DNA of 64,000 nucleotides from Thermoanaerobaculia bacterium (GTDB lineage: Bacteria; Acidobacteriota; Thermoanaerobaculia; Multivoradales; Multivoraceae): contig JAJDUI010000008.1 in assembly GCA_022826745.1 (NCBI GenBank), positions 331,283 to 395,282 of the forward strand. Direction: 5' to 3'. The notes under the pieces are model-generated. The model ran no database searches. It worked only from the letters and a program-made list of their open reading frames with translations, and had not been told where the DNA came from. Positions 6,698 through 15,759 of the stretch are shown here, piece after piece. The position numbers were made by a program, and so were the translations under genes. Position 1 is the stretch's first letter; each line of letters begins with the position of its first letter.

Positions 6698-9235
6698 CTA
6701 CTGCGGCCCTGTCGCCCGGGCTGTTCCGCTTTGCGGAAACGCGGACGTGTCGGCGAGGCCGCAGAAGGCGCGGCTCGGGTTCGTGTAGGTGCGCGAGGAG
6801 CGGGCGACCTTGTCCGTGACGGTCAGCTCGTAGTCGACGTCGGTGAGGCCGGCGGCGAAGAGCCAGAACGCGTTGTTGTGCGTCCGGCCGTCCAGCACCT
6901 TCACCGCTAGTTCGATGTTGCCGGGCGAGAAGAAGGACATGTAGCCCGTGGTGCCGGCGCCGGGGAAGGGCGAGGCGGCGCCGGTCTCGCCGTCGGTCTT
7001 TGTCCAATTGGCGGTGACCTCGAACCGGCCGTCGAGCAGGCAGAGCGCGCCGGGTGCGCAGTCGCCGTCCGCTTCTTCGGATGAGGAGGGGACGCCGGCG
7101 GGAACGGGCAGTACCAACGCGACGCTGCCGCCTGCGGGCTCTGCAAAGGCCATCGTGTCGCCGCGGCCGCAGACCTCGCCGGGCGGATTGCGGTAGACGA
7201 CGACCTGGTCGCGCAGCGTGTCGGTGACGGTCAACCAGTACTCGACATCGGTGAGGGCGCCGTAGAACACCCAGCGGTGCCCGTTGACGCCGCGGCCGTC
7301 GAGGACCTTCACGACCAGCTCGACGTTGTCAGGCGAGAAGAAGGTGGCGATGCCGCTCTCGTCACTCAGCCGGCTGAGCGAGCCCGTGCCGCGCTCGCCG
7401 TCGTGCTGGGAGTCCCATTCGACCTCGACCCGGAAGCGCCCGCCGCCGAGGCAGAGGGCGCCGTCGTTCTCCCTGCAGCCCGCGGTCGCGGTCACGTCCT
7501 GGATGACGCCCACGGCGCGGGCCTCCGGCAGGTCGGCGCCGCCCTGGACGTGGCTCAACGTGAAATCGAACAGTTCGCTTCGCTCGATCTCGTCGTCCGC
7601 CATCAGGGGCACCGTGACCTCCCGCGGTCCCGACTCGCCGTGCCGCCAGGTCAGACGGCCGGAGACGGCGCCGAAGTCCGCTTCTTCGGCCGAACGGGGC
7701 GCCGTTCCGTAGTCGACCGCTACGTGGCCTTCCGCGCCGCCGCGCCGCTCGACCGTCACCGCGGCCAGGCCGCCCTCCGGGCCCACGAAGGCCGGAGCGG
7801 TGAACTCGATCGAACCGGCGGGGTTGATGGGCTCGCCGCCCGGGTCGATCCAGATTCTCATGCGTGGGGGAGCGTCGATGCCGGCGCTCATCGCTTCGAA
7901 CTCGAAGCGGAGGTCGCGCGGTGCGGTGGCGGTGGCGTTCCGGAGCAGAGGCACGCGGACGGTGCGGGGCGACGTGTCGCCGTGCTCCCAGCGAAGTTCG
8001 CCCTCGGTAGGCCGAAAGTCCCGGCCTGCGCGGGCACTGCCGTTGCGGGCGCGGTAGGCGATCGTCGCCGCTCCGTCGCTGCCGCCCTCCCGCCTGACCT
8101 CAATCGCGATCGTCCGTGGACCGTTGCCGTCGCTCAGGGCCGCTGTCGTGGCGGTCAACCGCCCTCGCCGTTCCGGCCTGATCGCTGTCCGGGCCAGGTC
8201 CTGCAGTTCCTCGAAGTAACTGCGGAACGTCTCCTGGGGCCGCGGCGAACGCTCCGAGAGCGTGATCATCGTCATCACGACGTCGGCCTCGGGATCGACG
8301 CCGATGTACTGGCCGTTGTAGCCGTGCGCGAGGTAGCGGCCCCGCGGCCTGATCCACCACTGGTAGCCGTAGTTCGGGGCGCCGGCGATGCCGGCGGTCT
8401 GGCCGCGGGTGGACTCCGCGATCCACTCGGGCGAGACGAGGCGTCGCCCTTCCCAGAGACCCTCCTGGAGGGCGAGCTGACCGATCTTCGCCATGTCCCG
8501 GGGCCGGATGCGGAGGCCTGTGCCACCCCAGTGACGACCGCTCAGGTCGGGGTCCCAGGTCGCGGTGCGGATGCCGAGCGGGCCGAACAGGTGTTTCCGG
8601 ACGAAGGCGAGATGGCTCTGCCCGGAGGCGCGGTTGTTCGCCTCGGCGATCACGTGGGACAGCCCGCTCGAGTAGGAGAACTCGGCGCCGGGCTGCGCCA
8701 CCACCTCCCGGGTCAACACGTAGTCGACGCTATCCGGGTTGTTCCAGAACGCCTGGTCGGTGTCGTTCCATGCCATGCCGGCGGTCATCGTCAGGGCGTG
8801 GCGCAGCGTCAGCCGGTTCTTCGGCGCCTCCGCGAGGCGGTGGGCGTAGTGCGGGATGAGGTCCGCCAGCCGGGCGTCGACGGCGGGAATGAGGCCGCGG
8901 TCGAGCGCGATGCCGGTCGCCAGCGAGGTGACGCTCTTGCTGACCGAGTGGACGTTCTTGAGGGTGGTGTTCGTGAAGCCGCCGAAGTAGGTCTCGGCTA
9001 CCAGGGTCCCGTGGCGAACGATGACGATCCCGCGCACGGTCTGGAACTCGGGGCGGGAGCCGACTCGGTCGAGGATGTCCTGGACGGTTCCCTCGTCCAG
9101 GCCCTGGTGCGCCGGGACGGAGCGGGCCCAACCGTCGCCGATGTCCGGCGGCTGCGCCAGACCGGGTTGGACTGCAAGGGCGAGCAGGACGACCAAGGCC
9201 GCGGCCGCTACTCCACCTGGATCAGGATTCGACAT
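6698..9235 (-). CDS. Secreted class C beta-lactamase-family serine hydrolase with Calx-beta domains and twin C-terminal repeats
   Basis: An 845-residue exported protein. Residues 1-27 are a signal peptide. Residues 45-350 form a beta-lactamase/transpeptidase-like domain with S-V-S-K (nucleophile S97, K100), Y188-S-S and H304-G-Y-N-G standing in for the K-T-G box; such proteins are usually esterases or peptidases, not lactamases. Residues about 365-590 hold two Calx-beta-like domains (one with W-R-H-G-E-S-G-P-R-E-V-T-V-P-L). The rest is a duplicated domain of about 100 residues, each copy opening with C-L-x-x-G-R-F and containing F-F-S-P-x-N-x-E-L-x-V-K-V-L-D-G-R and L-T-D-V-x-Y-x-L-T-V-T-D. 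It is upstream of and co-oriented with the DUF481 gene. Confidence 0.85.
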   Translation of the reverse strand: MSNPDPGGVAAAALVVLLALAVQPGLAQPPDIGDGWARSVPAHQGLDEGTVQDILDRVGSRPEFQTVRGIVIVRHGTLVAETYFGGFTNTTLKNVHSVSKSVTSLATGIALDRGLIPAVDARLADLIPHYAHRLAEAPKNRLTLRHALTMTAGMAWNDTDQAFWNNPDSVDYVLTREVVAQPGAEFSYSSGLSHVIAEANNRASGQSHLAFVRKHLFGPLGIRTATWDPDLSGRHWGGTGLRIRPRDMAKIGQLALQEGLWEGRRLVSPEWIAESTRGQTAGIAGAPNYGYQWWIRPRGRYLAHGYNGQYIGVDPEADVVMTMITLSERSPRPQETFRSYFEELQDLARTAIRPERRGRLTATTAALSDGNGPRTIAIEVRREGGSDGAATIAYRARNGSARAGRDFRPTEGELRWEHGDTSPRTVRVPLLRNATATAPRDLRFEFEAMSAGIDAPPRMRIWIDPGGEPINPAGSIEFTAPAFVGPEGGLAAVTVERRGGAEGHVAVDYGTAPRSAEEADFGAVSGRLTWRHGESGPREVTVPLMADDEIERSELFDFTLSHVQGGADLPEARAVGVIQDVTATAGCRENDGALCLGGGRFRVEVEWDSQHDGERGTGSLSRLSDESGIATFFSPDNVELVVKVLDGRGVNGHRWVFYGALTDVEYWLTVTDTLRDQVVVYRNPPGEVCGRGDTMAFAEPAGGSVALVLPVPAGVPSSSEEADGDCAPGALCLLDGRFEVTANWTKTDGETGAASPFPGAGTTGYMSFFSPGNIELAVKVLDGRTHNNAFWLFAAGLTDVDYELTVTDKVARSSRTYTNPSRAFCGLADTSAFPQSGTARATGPQ

Positions 9236-9340
9236 GGGGTTCGGAATGGGCGCTATTCTTGGGCATTGAGCTTAGTCGCAGGTGGAGCCACAGAGTCCGT
9301 GTCGCCGGCGGGCGCGGAACCGGCTGGAAGGAGTTCCATG

Positions 9341-10975
9341 ATGAACCGAAGAGTTTCCCTGATCGCAGCCCTCCTCGTAGTTCCGATTGTCTGGCTGGCG
9401 GCGGCGGGCTGCGCCGTCAGCGGCGGTTCGGAGGCGGAAGCCGCGACCGACGTGTCCGATTTCGATGCCTCGGTCGACATCGGATCGATCGATTTCCCGA
9501 CTTCGGCGGGCGAGGAGGCGCAGAAGCACTTCATCCGCGGCGTCGCGATCCTCCACAGCTTCGGCTACGAGCAGGCGAGGGAGCAGTTCCATGCCGCCCA
9601 GGAGATCGAGCCCGACTTCGCCCTCGCGTACTGGGGTGAGACGCTCACCTACAACCACCCGCTGCTGCCCGAGAGGGACCTGGACTCGCCGCGGGAGGCC
9701 CTGGCGCGGCTGGCCGAGACGCGCGAGGAACGCGCGGCCAAGGCTGGTGACGACCGCGAACTGGGCTTCCTGACCGCGGTCGAGGAACTGTTCGGCGAAG
9801 GCGAACTGGCCGAGCGCCGGATCGCGTACATGGAGGCGATGGAAGGGCTCCACGAGCAGTATCCGGACGACGACGAGGTGGCAGCGTTCTACGCCCTGTC
9901 CCTGCTGCAGGCGGTTGGCCCGCTCGGCGACGATTCCTTCCGGCTGAACGTCCTGGCCGGATCGATCGCGCTCGGCGTCTTCGAGCGCAACCCGTATCAC
10001 CCCGGCGCGGCCCACTACATCATCCACGCCTTCGACGATCCGGTGCATGCGCCGCTGGCGCTGCCGGCGGCCTATCGCTTCGCCGATATCGCGGCCGCCG
10101 TTTCCCACGCCCGGCACATGCCGTCGCACATCTTCATCCAGCGCGGCATGTGGGACCGTGTGTCGAAGTCCAACGACTCGGCGTACGAGGCCGCGGTAGC
10201 GCTCTGGGATCCGGGCGAGCGCGTCGGCGACATGGTCCATTCCCTGGACTGGGGGCAGTACGGCGACCTGCAGCGAGGCGATTACGCGAAGGCCCGCGAG
10301 TGGATCGCGGAACTCGACGACCTGGTGGAGCGCACCGGCGACGAGGGCCGCGGGAAGAGCACTGTGCCCCTGGTGCGGGCGCGCTACATCGTCGAGACGG
10401 AGGAGTGGGAGACGCGGGAGATCACGGACGACACGTCCAGCTCGGAGTTGCTGGCGACCGGGATCTCGGCGGTCCACACCGGCGAGCTCGACCTGGCCCG
10501 CGAAGCCGCCGCGCGGCTCAAGAAGGCGGGCGAACGGCAGAGCGGCGAGAGCTCGACGTTCCAGCGCGGTCCCAAGCCCGCCCAGGTCATGCACCACGAG
10601 GTGGCCGGCCTGATCCGGCTCGCCGAGGGTGACGCCGACGGCGCCGTCGAACTGTTCGACAAGGGGCTGGCGATCGCTTCGACGATGGGGCCGCCGCGCG
10701 GCGCCGCGTCGCCGATCAAGCCGATCCGGGAGCTCTACGGCGAGGTGCTGCTGAAGCTCGAACGCCCGGAGGACGCGATCGCGCAGTTCGAGGATCAGTT
10801 GCTCTACACGCCGAACCGGCCACGTACTCTGCTCGGGCTGGCGCGCGCGCAGTCCGCCGCGGGCGACAGGGCGGCCGCCTCCGAGTCGTACCAGAGACTG
10901 CTCGAGACCTGGGCCGGCGCGACCGAGCCGAAGGAGCTTGCCGAGGCGCGGGAGTTCGTCTCGGCCGCCGCGTAG
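9341..10975 (+). CDS. TPR-repeat lipoprotein
   Basis: A 544-residue lipoprotein. The signal peptide ends in L-A-A-A-G-C, with C24 as the lipidated residue. The body carries tetratricopeptide-like helix pairs (residues about 60-110 and 380-530, e.g. GEVLLKLERPEDAIAQFEDQL). The centre has the family's conserved block H-P-G-A-A-H-Y-I-I-H-A-F-D-D-P and H-A-R-H-M-P-S-H-I-F-I-Q-R-G, rich in histidines that could bind metal. ATG occurs at 9338 and 9341; AGGAG is seven bases before 9341, which I prefer. It is divergent from the serine hydrolase across about 105 bp. The role is unknown, perhaps a periplasmic assembly or scaffold factor. Confidence 0.8.
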   Translation: MNRRVSLIAALLVVPIVWLAAAGCAVSGGSEAEAATDVSDFDASVDIGSIDFPTSAGEEAQKHFIRGVAILHSFGYEQAREQFHAAQEIEPDFALAYWGETLTYNHPLLPERDLDSPREALARLAETREERAAKAGDDRELGFLTAVEELFGEGELAERRIAYMEAMEGLHEQYPDDDEVAAFYALSLLQAVGPLGDDSFRLNVLAGSIALGVFERNPYHPGAAHYIIHAFDDPVHAPLALPAAYRFADIAAAVSHARHMPSHIFIQRGMWDRVSKSNDSAYEAAVALWDPGERVGDMVHSLDWGQYGDLQRGDYAKAREWIAELDDLVERTGDEGRGKSTVPLVRARYIVETEEWETREITDDTSSSELLATGISAVHTGELDLAREAAARLKKAGERQSGESSTFQRGPKPAQVMHHEVAGLIRLAEGDADGAVELFDKGLAIASTMGPPRGAASPIKPIRELYGEVLLKLERPEDAIAQFEDQLLYTPNRPRTLLGLARAQSAAGDRAAASESYQRLLETWAGATEPKELAEAREFVSAAA

Positions 10976-10985
10976 GGCGCCTCGG

Positions 10986-11384
10986 GTGACCTTCGAGACC
11001 GAGTTCGAGACCAGACACAGCGACTGCTTCGCCGCCACCGGCTTCGTCCACGCCGGCGTGCTGCTGGCGCTGACCGAGATGGCCTACGCGCGGTTCGAAC
11101 AGCACTGCGGAATCGATGCCGGATTGAAGCCCGAGCACGTCTACGCGGTGCAGCGGTCGACGACGGCGACCTACTTCTCGCCGCTCCGCTGGCAGGAAGG
11201 CGCGCGGATCCGGGTGCACACGACCGAGGCGACGGAGCGCGGCTTCTCACAGGACTTCGAGGTTCTCTCCGCCGCCGGCCGCGAGGTCGCCCGCTTCACC
11301 CACCGCTGGGTATGGCTGGACACGGAAGCCGGGCGGCCGGTCACCCTGTCCGGGGAGGTTCAACGACTGCTGCTCCGCGGCTGA
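10986..11384 (+). CDS. Acyl-CoA thioesterase (hotdog fold, 4HBT type)
   Basis: A 132-residue single hotdog domain, expected to hydrolyse an acyl-CoA thioester. The N-terminal HSDCFAATGFVHAGVLLALTEMA fits the long central helix and its lead-in in the YbgC/4HBT group. R-S-T-T-A-T-Y-F-S-P-L-R matches the core strand after it. The chosen GTG start lies ten bases after the preceding stop; a longer frame reaches into that gene but adds only arginine- and proline-rich residues. It sits before a carboxylesterase and an acyl-CoA dehydrogenase, so a role in acyl-CoA turnover is reasonable. Confidence 0.7.
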   Translation: MTFETEFETRHSDCFAATGFVHAGVLLALTEMAYARFEQHCGIDAGLKPEHVYAVQRSTTATYFSPLRWQEGARIRVHTTEATERGFSQDFEVLSAAGREVARFTHRWVWLDTEAGRPVTLSGEVQRLLLRG

Positions 11385-11411
11385 CCGCGGGAACACGGAA
11401 GGAGGACGCAC

Positions 11412-13061
11412 ATGAGGCGTCGACGTCACTCCCTATTCACCCTGTGCCTGTGTCCGATAGCCGCCGTCTGGGCGTGTGATGCGGTCGATGAGCCCGAGGC
11501 CGGCGGTCCTGGCGTGGTGATCGAGACCTCCTACGGCGAGATCGAAGGCGCGCCGGTGGACGACGGCCGGGGTCCGGCCGGCGACGTGCTCGTCTTCCGC
11601 GGCGTTCCCTACGCGGCGCCGCCTGCAGGCGAGCTGCGCTGGCGTCCGCCGCAGCCGCCGTCCTCGTGGGAAGGTGTACGGCCGGCCCTCGAGTCCGGCG
11701 CGCCGTGCTGGCAGGCGATCAGTCCGGACACTTCCATCTGGAGCCGGGGAGAGATCGACCGGAGCGAGGACTGCCTGTACCTCGACTTGTGGACCGCCGC
11801 CGACAGTGACGGTCCGCTGCCGGTCATGGTCTGGTTCCACGGCGGCAGCCACGAAGTGGGTCACGGGTCGTCCCTCATCTTCGACGGCGCGGCCCTTGCC
11901 CGCAAGGGCGTTGTCCTGGTGTCGATCAACTACCGGCTCGGCCCCTTCGGCTTTTTCGCACACGAAGCGCTGACCGCCGAGTCGGAGCATGGGTCGTCCG
12001 GCAACTACGGTCTCCTCGACAAGATCGCCGCGCTGCGGTGGGTGCGGGACAACGCCGAGGCGTTCGGCGGCGACCCGGAGCGAGTGACCATCTTCGGGCA
12101 ATCGGCGGGCTCGATGAGCGTCTGCAGTCTGGTCGCGTCGCCGCTCGCGGCGGGCCTGTTCCATCGGGCGATCGGCCAGTCGGCCGGTTGCTTCACTCCG
12201 CTCGAGAGCCTGGAGCAGGCGGAGCGGCGCGGCATGCTGCTCGCCGACGGGTTGGGCGTCGCGGAGGATGCCGCCGCCGCGGACGCCGCCGCCGCGATGC
12301 GGGCCGCTTCGCCCGAGGACGTGCTGGCCGGGGCCGGCAGTTCCGGTTGGTCGGCGGGAGCGAAGACGGTGGTCGATGGCTGGTACCTGCCGGACCAACC
12401 GTCGGCGATCTACGCTCGCGGAGAGCACAACCCGGTGCCGATGATGGTCGGCTTCATGGGCGACGAGTCGCGGGCACTCTTCGCGCCCGGACCGGAGCTC
12501 GAGCGCCCGGCACTCCGGCGGCAGTTGGAAGAGCAGTACGGCGAGGCGGCCGCCGGGCTCCTGGATGCCTACGCCGCCGAGGCGGAGCAGGCGCCTGCCG
12601 CGGTGCCGAGCCTGATCTTCTCCGACACGATCTTCGGCTGGGGCAGCCGCTCCTGGGTCCGCCACGCCGCGGCCGCCGGCGGCGACGCCTGGCTCTACTA
12701 CATTCCCCACGCGCCGCCGGTGTTCCGGCTGTACCTGCCGGACCGGCCTGACCTGGGCGGTGAAGGCGGTCCGCGACGGATGGGCGCCTACCATTCCGGC
12801 GATCTGGCCTACGTCTTTGGCAACACCGACCTGGTGGGGATCAACTGGGAGGACTGGGACCACGAGATCGCCGACCTGCTGTCGAGCTACTGGACCAACT
12901 TCGCGAAGACCGGCGATCCGAACGGCGAGGGGTTGCCCGAGTGGCCCCGCTATCAGCCGGACTCCGACCAGGCGCTGGTCGTCGGCGACGCGGTGAGCGT
13001 CGAGTCGGGTGTGCTGAGAGAGAAGCTCGACGCGCTGGACGTGGCCCTGGGCGGGGGATGA
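11412..13061 (+). CDS. Type B carboxylesterase, probable lipoprotein
   Basis: A 549-residue alpha/beta hydrolase of the carboxylesterase/cholinesterase family, which cleaves ester bonds. AAGGAGG lies just before the ATG. The N-terminus is basic and hydrophobic and ends at C22 in A-V-W-A-C, a plausible but imperfect lipobox. The family marker E-D-C-L-Y-L-D-L-W, the oxyanion segment W-F-H-G-G-S-H and the nucleophile elbow G-Q-S231-A-G-S are all present. Later segments such as GDESRALF and YHSGDLAYVFGN match positions that carry the acid and histidine of the triad. Its TGA overlaps the ATG of the acyl-CoA dehydrogenase (ATGA). Confidence 0.9.
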   Translation: MRRRRHSLFTLCLCPIAAVWACDAVDEPEAGGPGVVIETSYGEIEGAPVDDGRGPAGDVLVFRGVPYAAPPAGELRWRPPQPPSSWEGVRPALESGAPCWQAISPDTSIWSRGEIDRSEDCLYLDLWTAADSDGPLPVMVWFHGGSHEVGHGSSLIFDGAALARKGVVLVSINYRLGPFGFFAHEALTAESEHGSSGNYGLLDKIAALRWVRDNAEAFGGDPERVTIFGQSAGSMSVCSLVASPLAAGLFHRAIGQSAGCFTPLESLEQAERRGMLLADGLGVAEDAAAADAAAAMRAASPEDVLAGAGSSGWSAGAKTVVDGWYLPDQPSAIYARGEHNPVPMMVGFMGDESRALFAPGPELERPALRRQLEEQYGEAAAGLLDAYAAEAEQAPAAVPSLIFSDTIFGWGSRSWVRHAAAAGGDAWLYYIPHAPPVFRLYLPDRPDLGGEGGPRRMGAYHSGDLAYVFGNTDLVGINWEDWDHEIADLLSSYWTNFAKTGDPNGEGLPEWPRYQPDSDQALVVGDAVSVESGVLREKLDALDVALGGG

Positions 13062-14272
13062 GCGCCATCGCCGAGCCGCTGCCCGCGGCCATCGAGGACT
13101 TCCGCGACCAGGTGCTGGAGTTCGCGGAGCGCGAGGTTCTGCCGCGGCACCAGAGCCGCCCCGAGGTCCTCGACGATCCCCGCGGTCGCTACGACCCAAC
13201 CGGCCGGCTGCGGCCCGAGGCCGTCGAGCTGATCCGCGAAGTCCGCATGGCCTCGGCCCGCGAGGGACTCTTCACCGCCTGCGTGCCCGAGGAGTTCGGG
13301 GGCGGCGGTCACGGCCATCTCGCCTACTACGCCGGTTGGCAGACGCTCTTTCACCGCCTGGGGCCGCGTCCCTGGCTTCTGCTGCACGTCATGGCGCACT
13401 GGGCGTTCGGCCCCAGCCGGCTCCTGTCGCAGCTTTCCGAGCGGGCGCGCGAGCGCTTCCTGCCGGGGCTGATGGACGGCTCGAAGATCATGTGCTTCGG
13501 CCTGTCCGAGCCGGGCGCCGGTTCCGATCTCTCGGCGCTCGCGACCCGTGCCGAGCGCGACGGCGACGGCTGGCGGATCATCGGCCGGAAGATCTGGACG
13601 ACGCACGGGCCGATCGCCGACTACTGCGTGCTGTTCGCGCGCACCGGCGAGGGCGGGATCACCGCCTTCATCGTGCCGACTGAAGCGGAGGGCTTCAGGC
13701 GCGTACGGGTCGTGGAGCTCTTCGGCGACATCGGCGGCGACGAGGCGGAGATCGCTCTCGAAGGCCTCTACGTCGAGCCGTGGCAGGTCATCGGCGAAGT
13801 CGACCGCGGTCTGGCCGCGGCGCTCTACGGTGTCTCGCTCGGCCGCGTCTACAACTCGGCACGGGCCGTCGGCACCGGCCGTTGGGCGATCGAGAGGGCG
13901 CTTGCCTACGCGCAGAAGCGTAAGGCGTTCGGCGCCCCGATCGCCGAGTACCAGGGAGTGAGCTTTCCCCTGGCCGAGTCGGCGACGGAACTCCACGCGG
14001 CCCACCTCATGGGCCGAAACGCCTCCCGGCTGCTCGATGGCGGCAGCCGCGCGATCAAGGAACTCAGCATGACGAAGGCCTACTCGGTCCAGGTGGGCTT
14101 GCGGGCCGTCGACCGGGCGATGCAGACCCACGGCGCCCTTGGCTTCACGAACGAACTCGGCCTCACCGAGGCCTGGAAGGCGCTACGGGTTGTCAACGTG
14201 GCCGACGGCTCGAACGAGATCATGAACCGGATGATCGCCCGCCAGCTACTTCGGGGCGACACCGATCTCTGA
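13058..14272 (+). CDS. Acyl-CoA dehydrogenase
   Basis: A 404-residue flavoenzyme that introduces an alpha-beta double bond into an acyl-CoA and passes electrons to ETF. Domains are in the usual order: an N-terminal helical part (about 1-130), the middle beta barrel with G-L-S-E-P-G-A-G-S-D (FAD and substrate contacts) and K-I-W-T-T-H-G, then a C-terminal helical bundle with M-Q-T-H-G-A-L-G-F and the final V-A-D-G-S-N-E-I. The start overlaps the esterase stop by four bases. Substrate chain length or branching cannot be read from the sequence; carnitine-, short-chain- and bile-acid-type members share this outline. Confidence 0.9.
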   Translation: MSAIAEPLPAAIEDFRDQVLEFAEREVLPRHQSRPEVLDDPRGRYDPTGRLRPEAVELIREVRMASAREGLFTACVPEEFGGGGHGHLAYYAGWQTLFHRLGPRPWLLLHVMAHWAFGPSRLLSQLSERARERFLPGLMDGSKIMCFGLSEPGAGSDLSALATRAERDGDGWRIIGRKIWTTHGPIADYCVLFARTGEGGITAFIVPTEAEGFRRVRVVELFGDIGGDEAEIALEGLYVEPWQVIGEVDRGLAAALYGVSLGRVYNSARAVGTGRWAIERALAYAQKRKAFGAPIAEYQGVSFPLAESATELHAAHLMGRNASRLLDGGSRAIKELSMTKAYSVQVGLRAVDRAMQTHGALGFTNELGLTEAWKALRVVNVADGSNEIMNRMIARQLLRGDTDL

Positions 14273-14355
14273 GGCCTGCTCGCGTGCGATGGTTGATCGA
14301 TGCGGCATAGACTGCTCGCGCTTCGTACGTTGAACCTGTTCCATCCGGAGTCTCG

Positions 14356-15759
14356 ATGAGCCTACCCGCCGAGGCGACTGTTTTCGCCCCTTCGACGTCA
14401 GATCGCGACCACCTGTCCGTCCTCCATCCGACGACGGACCTTCCCGCTCTCCGCCGTGACGGCCCGCTGGTGATCGAACGGGGGCAGGGCATCCGGGTCT
14501 GGGACGAGGACGGCAGGGAGTACATCGAGGGGTTGGCCGGCCTGTGGTGCACGGCGCTGGGCTACGGCGTGGAAGAACTCGCGGAAGCCGCCGCAGAGCA
14601 GATCCGGAAGCTCTCCTTCTCCCACCTCTTCGCGGGCCGCAGCCACGAACCGGCGGTTGCACTGGCCGAGAAACTGCGCGAGATCGGGCCGGTTCCGAAC
14701 GCGAAGGCGTTCTTCGGCACGTCCGGCTCGGACGCGAACGACACCCAGGTCAAGCTCATCTGGTACTACAACAACGCGCTCGGTCGGCCGGAGAAGAAGA
14801 AGATCATCAGCCGCCGCCGCGGCTACCACGGGGTTTCGCTGGCCGCCGGCAGCATGACCGGCCTGCCTCCGTTCCACAAGAGCTTCGACCTGCCGTTGCC
14901 GCAGTTTCGCCACGTGACCTGCCCGCACCACTACCGGGAGGGCGAGCCGGGCGAAACGGAAGCGGAGTTCACGGCCCGGCTGGCGGCCGAACTCGACGAG
15001 CTGATCCGCGCCGAAGGGCCCGAAACCGTCGCGGCCTTCATCGCCGAACCGGTGCTGGGCGCCGGCGGCGTCGTCGTACCTCCCGAGGGCTACTACCCGG
15101 CGATCCAGAAGGTCCTGGACGAGCACGACGTGCTGCTGATCGACGACGAGGTGATCTGCGGCTTCGGACGGCTGGGCACGCCGTTCGGCGCCGAGGCGAT
15201 GGGGATGAGGCCTGACACCGCCTCGGTCGCGAAGGCCCTGTCGTCCGCCTACGTGCCGATCAGCGCGGTGCTGGTACCGGACGGGATGGTCGACGTCTTC
15301 GTCGAGGCGGGCGAGCGCTGGGGCGTGTTCGGCCACGGCTTTACCTACACGGGGCATCCGGTCTGCGCGGCCGTGGCGCTCAAGGCGCTGGAACTGATGG
15401 AGGAACGGGATCTCTTCGCTCACGCGGATCGGGTCGGGCGCTACTTCCAGGCCGGGCTGCGGCGCTTTGCGGACCATCCGCTGGTCGGTGAAGTGCGGGG
15501 CAGAGGTCTGCTCGGCGCCTGCGAACTCGTTGCGGACAGGGGGACCCGCGAGGCCTTCCCGGTTCAGCGCGGAGTGGGAACGTACTGCATGAACCGCTGC
15601 CTGGATCACGGCGTGATTCTGCGTGCGCTGGGCGACACGGTGGCGTTCTGCCCGCCCTTGATCGTCACGGAGTCGGACATCGACGAGATCCTGGAGCGCT
15701 TCGGCCGCGGCCTGGACGAGACGCTGGCGTGGGTCGAGGCGGGCGGGGGAGCGTCCTGA
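14356..15759 (+). CDS. Class III (omega) aminotransferase
   Basis: A 467-residue PLP-dependent aminotransferase of the group that moves an amino group from an omega- or beta-amino donor to pyruvate or another keto acid. GGAG lies six bases before the ATG. The PLP phosphate loop F-F-G-T-S-G-S-D-A-N, the ring-stacking Y-H-G, the D-D-E-V cofactor aspartate and the Schiff-base lysine K293 in S-V-A-K-A-L-S-S are visible. Lengths and motifs fit taurine-, beta-alanine- or putrescine-type enzymes (W-C-x-x-L-G-Y-G). Its stop shares one base with the start of the next SDR gene, suggesting that the amine product is oxidised or reduced by that partner. Confidence 0.88.
   Translation: MSLPAEATVFAPSTSDRDHLSVLHPTTDLPALRRDGPLVIERGQGIRVWDEDGREYIEGLAGLWCTALGYGVEELAEAAAEQIRKLSFSHLFAGRSHEPAVALAEKLREIGPVPNAKAFFGTSGSDANDTQVKLIWYYNNALGRPEKKKIISRRRGYHGVSLAAGSMTGLPPFHKSFDLPLPQFRHVTCPHHYREGEPGETEAEFTARLAAELDELIRAEGPETVAAFIAEPVLGAGGVVVPPEGYYPAIQKVLDEHDVLLIDDEVICGFGRLGTPFGAEAMGMRPDTASVAKALSSAYVPISAVLVPDGMVDVFVEAGERWGVFGHGFTYTGHPVCAAVALKALELMEERDLFAHADRVGRYFQAGLRRFADHPLVGEVRGRGLLGACELVADRGTREAFPVQRGVGTYCMNRCLDHGVILRALGDTVAFCPPLIVTESDIDEILERFGRGLDETLAWVEAGGGAS

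Noticed and set aside
7277..9340. Long plus-strand open frame over the serine hydrolase region
   Set aside because: It is antisense to the hydrolase with its intact motifs, and the residues are low-complexity Arg/Ala/Gly/Asp-rich. Only the part from 9341 is a gene.
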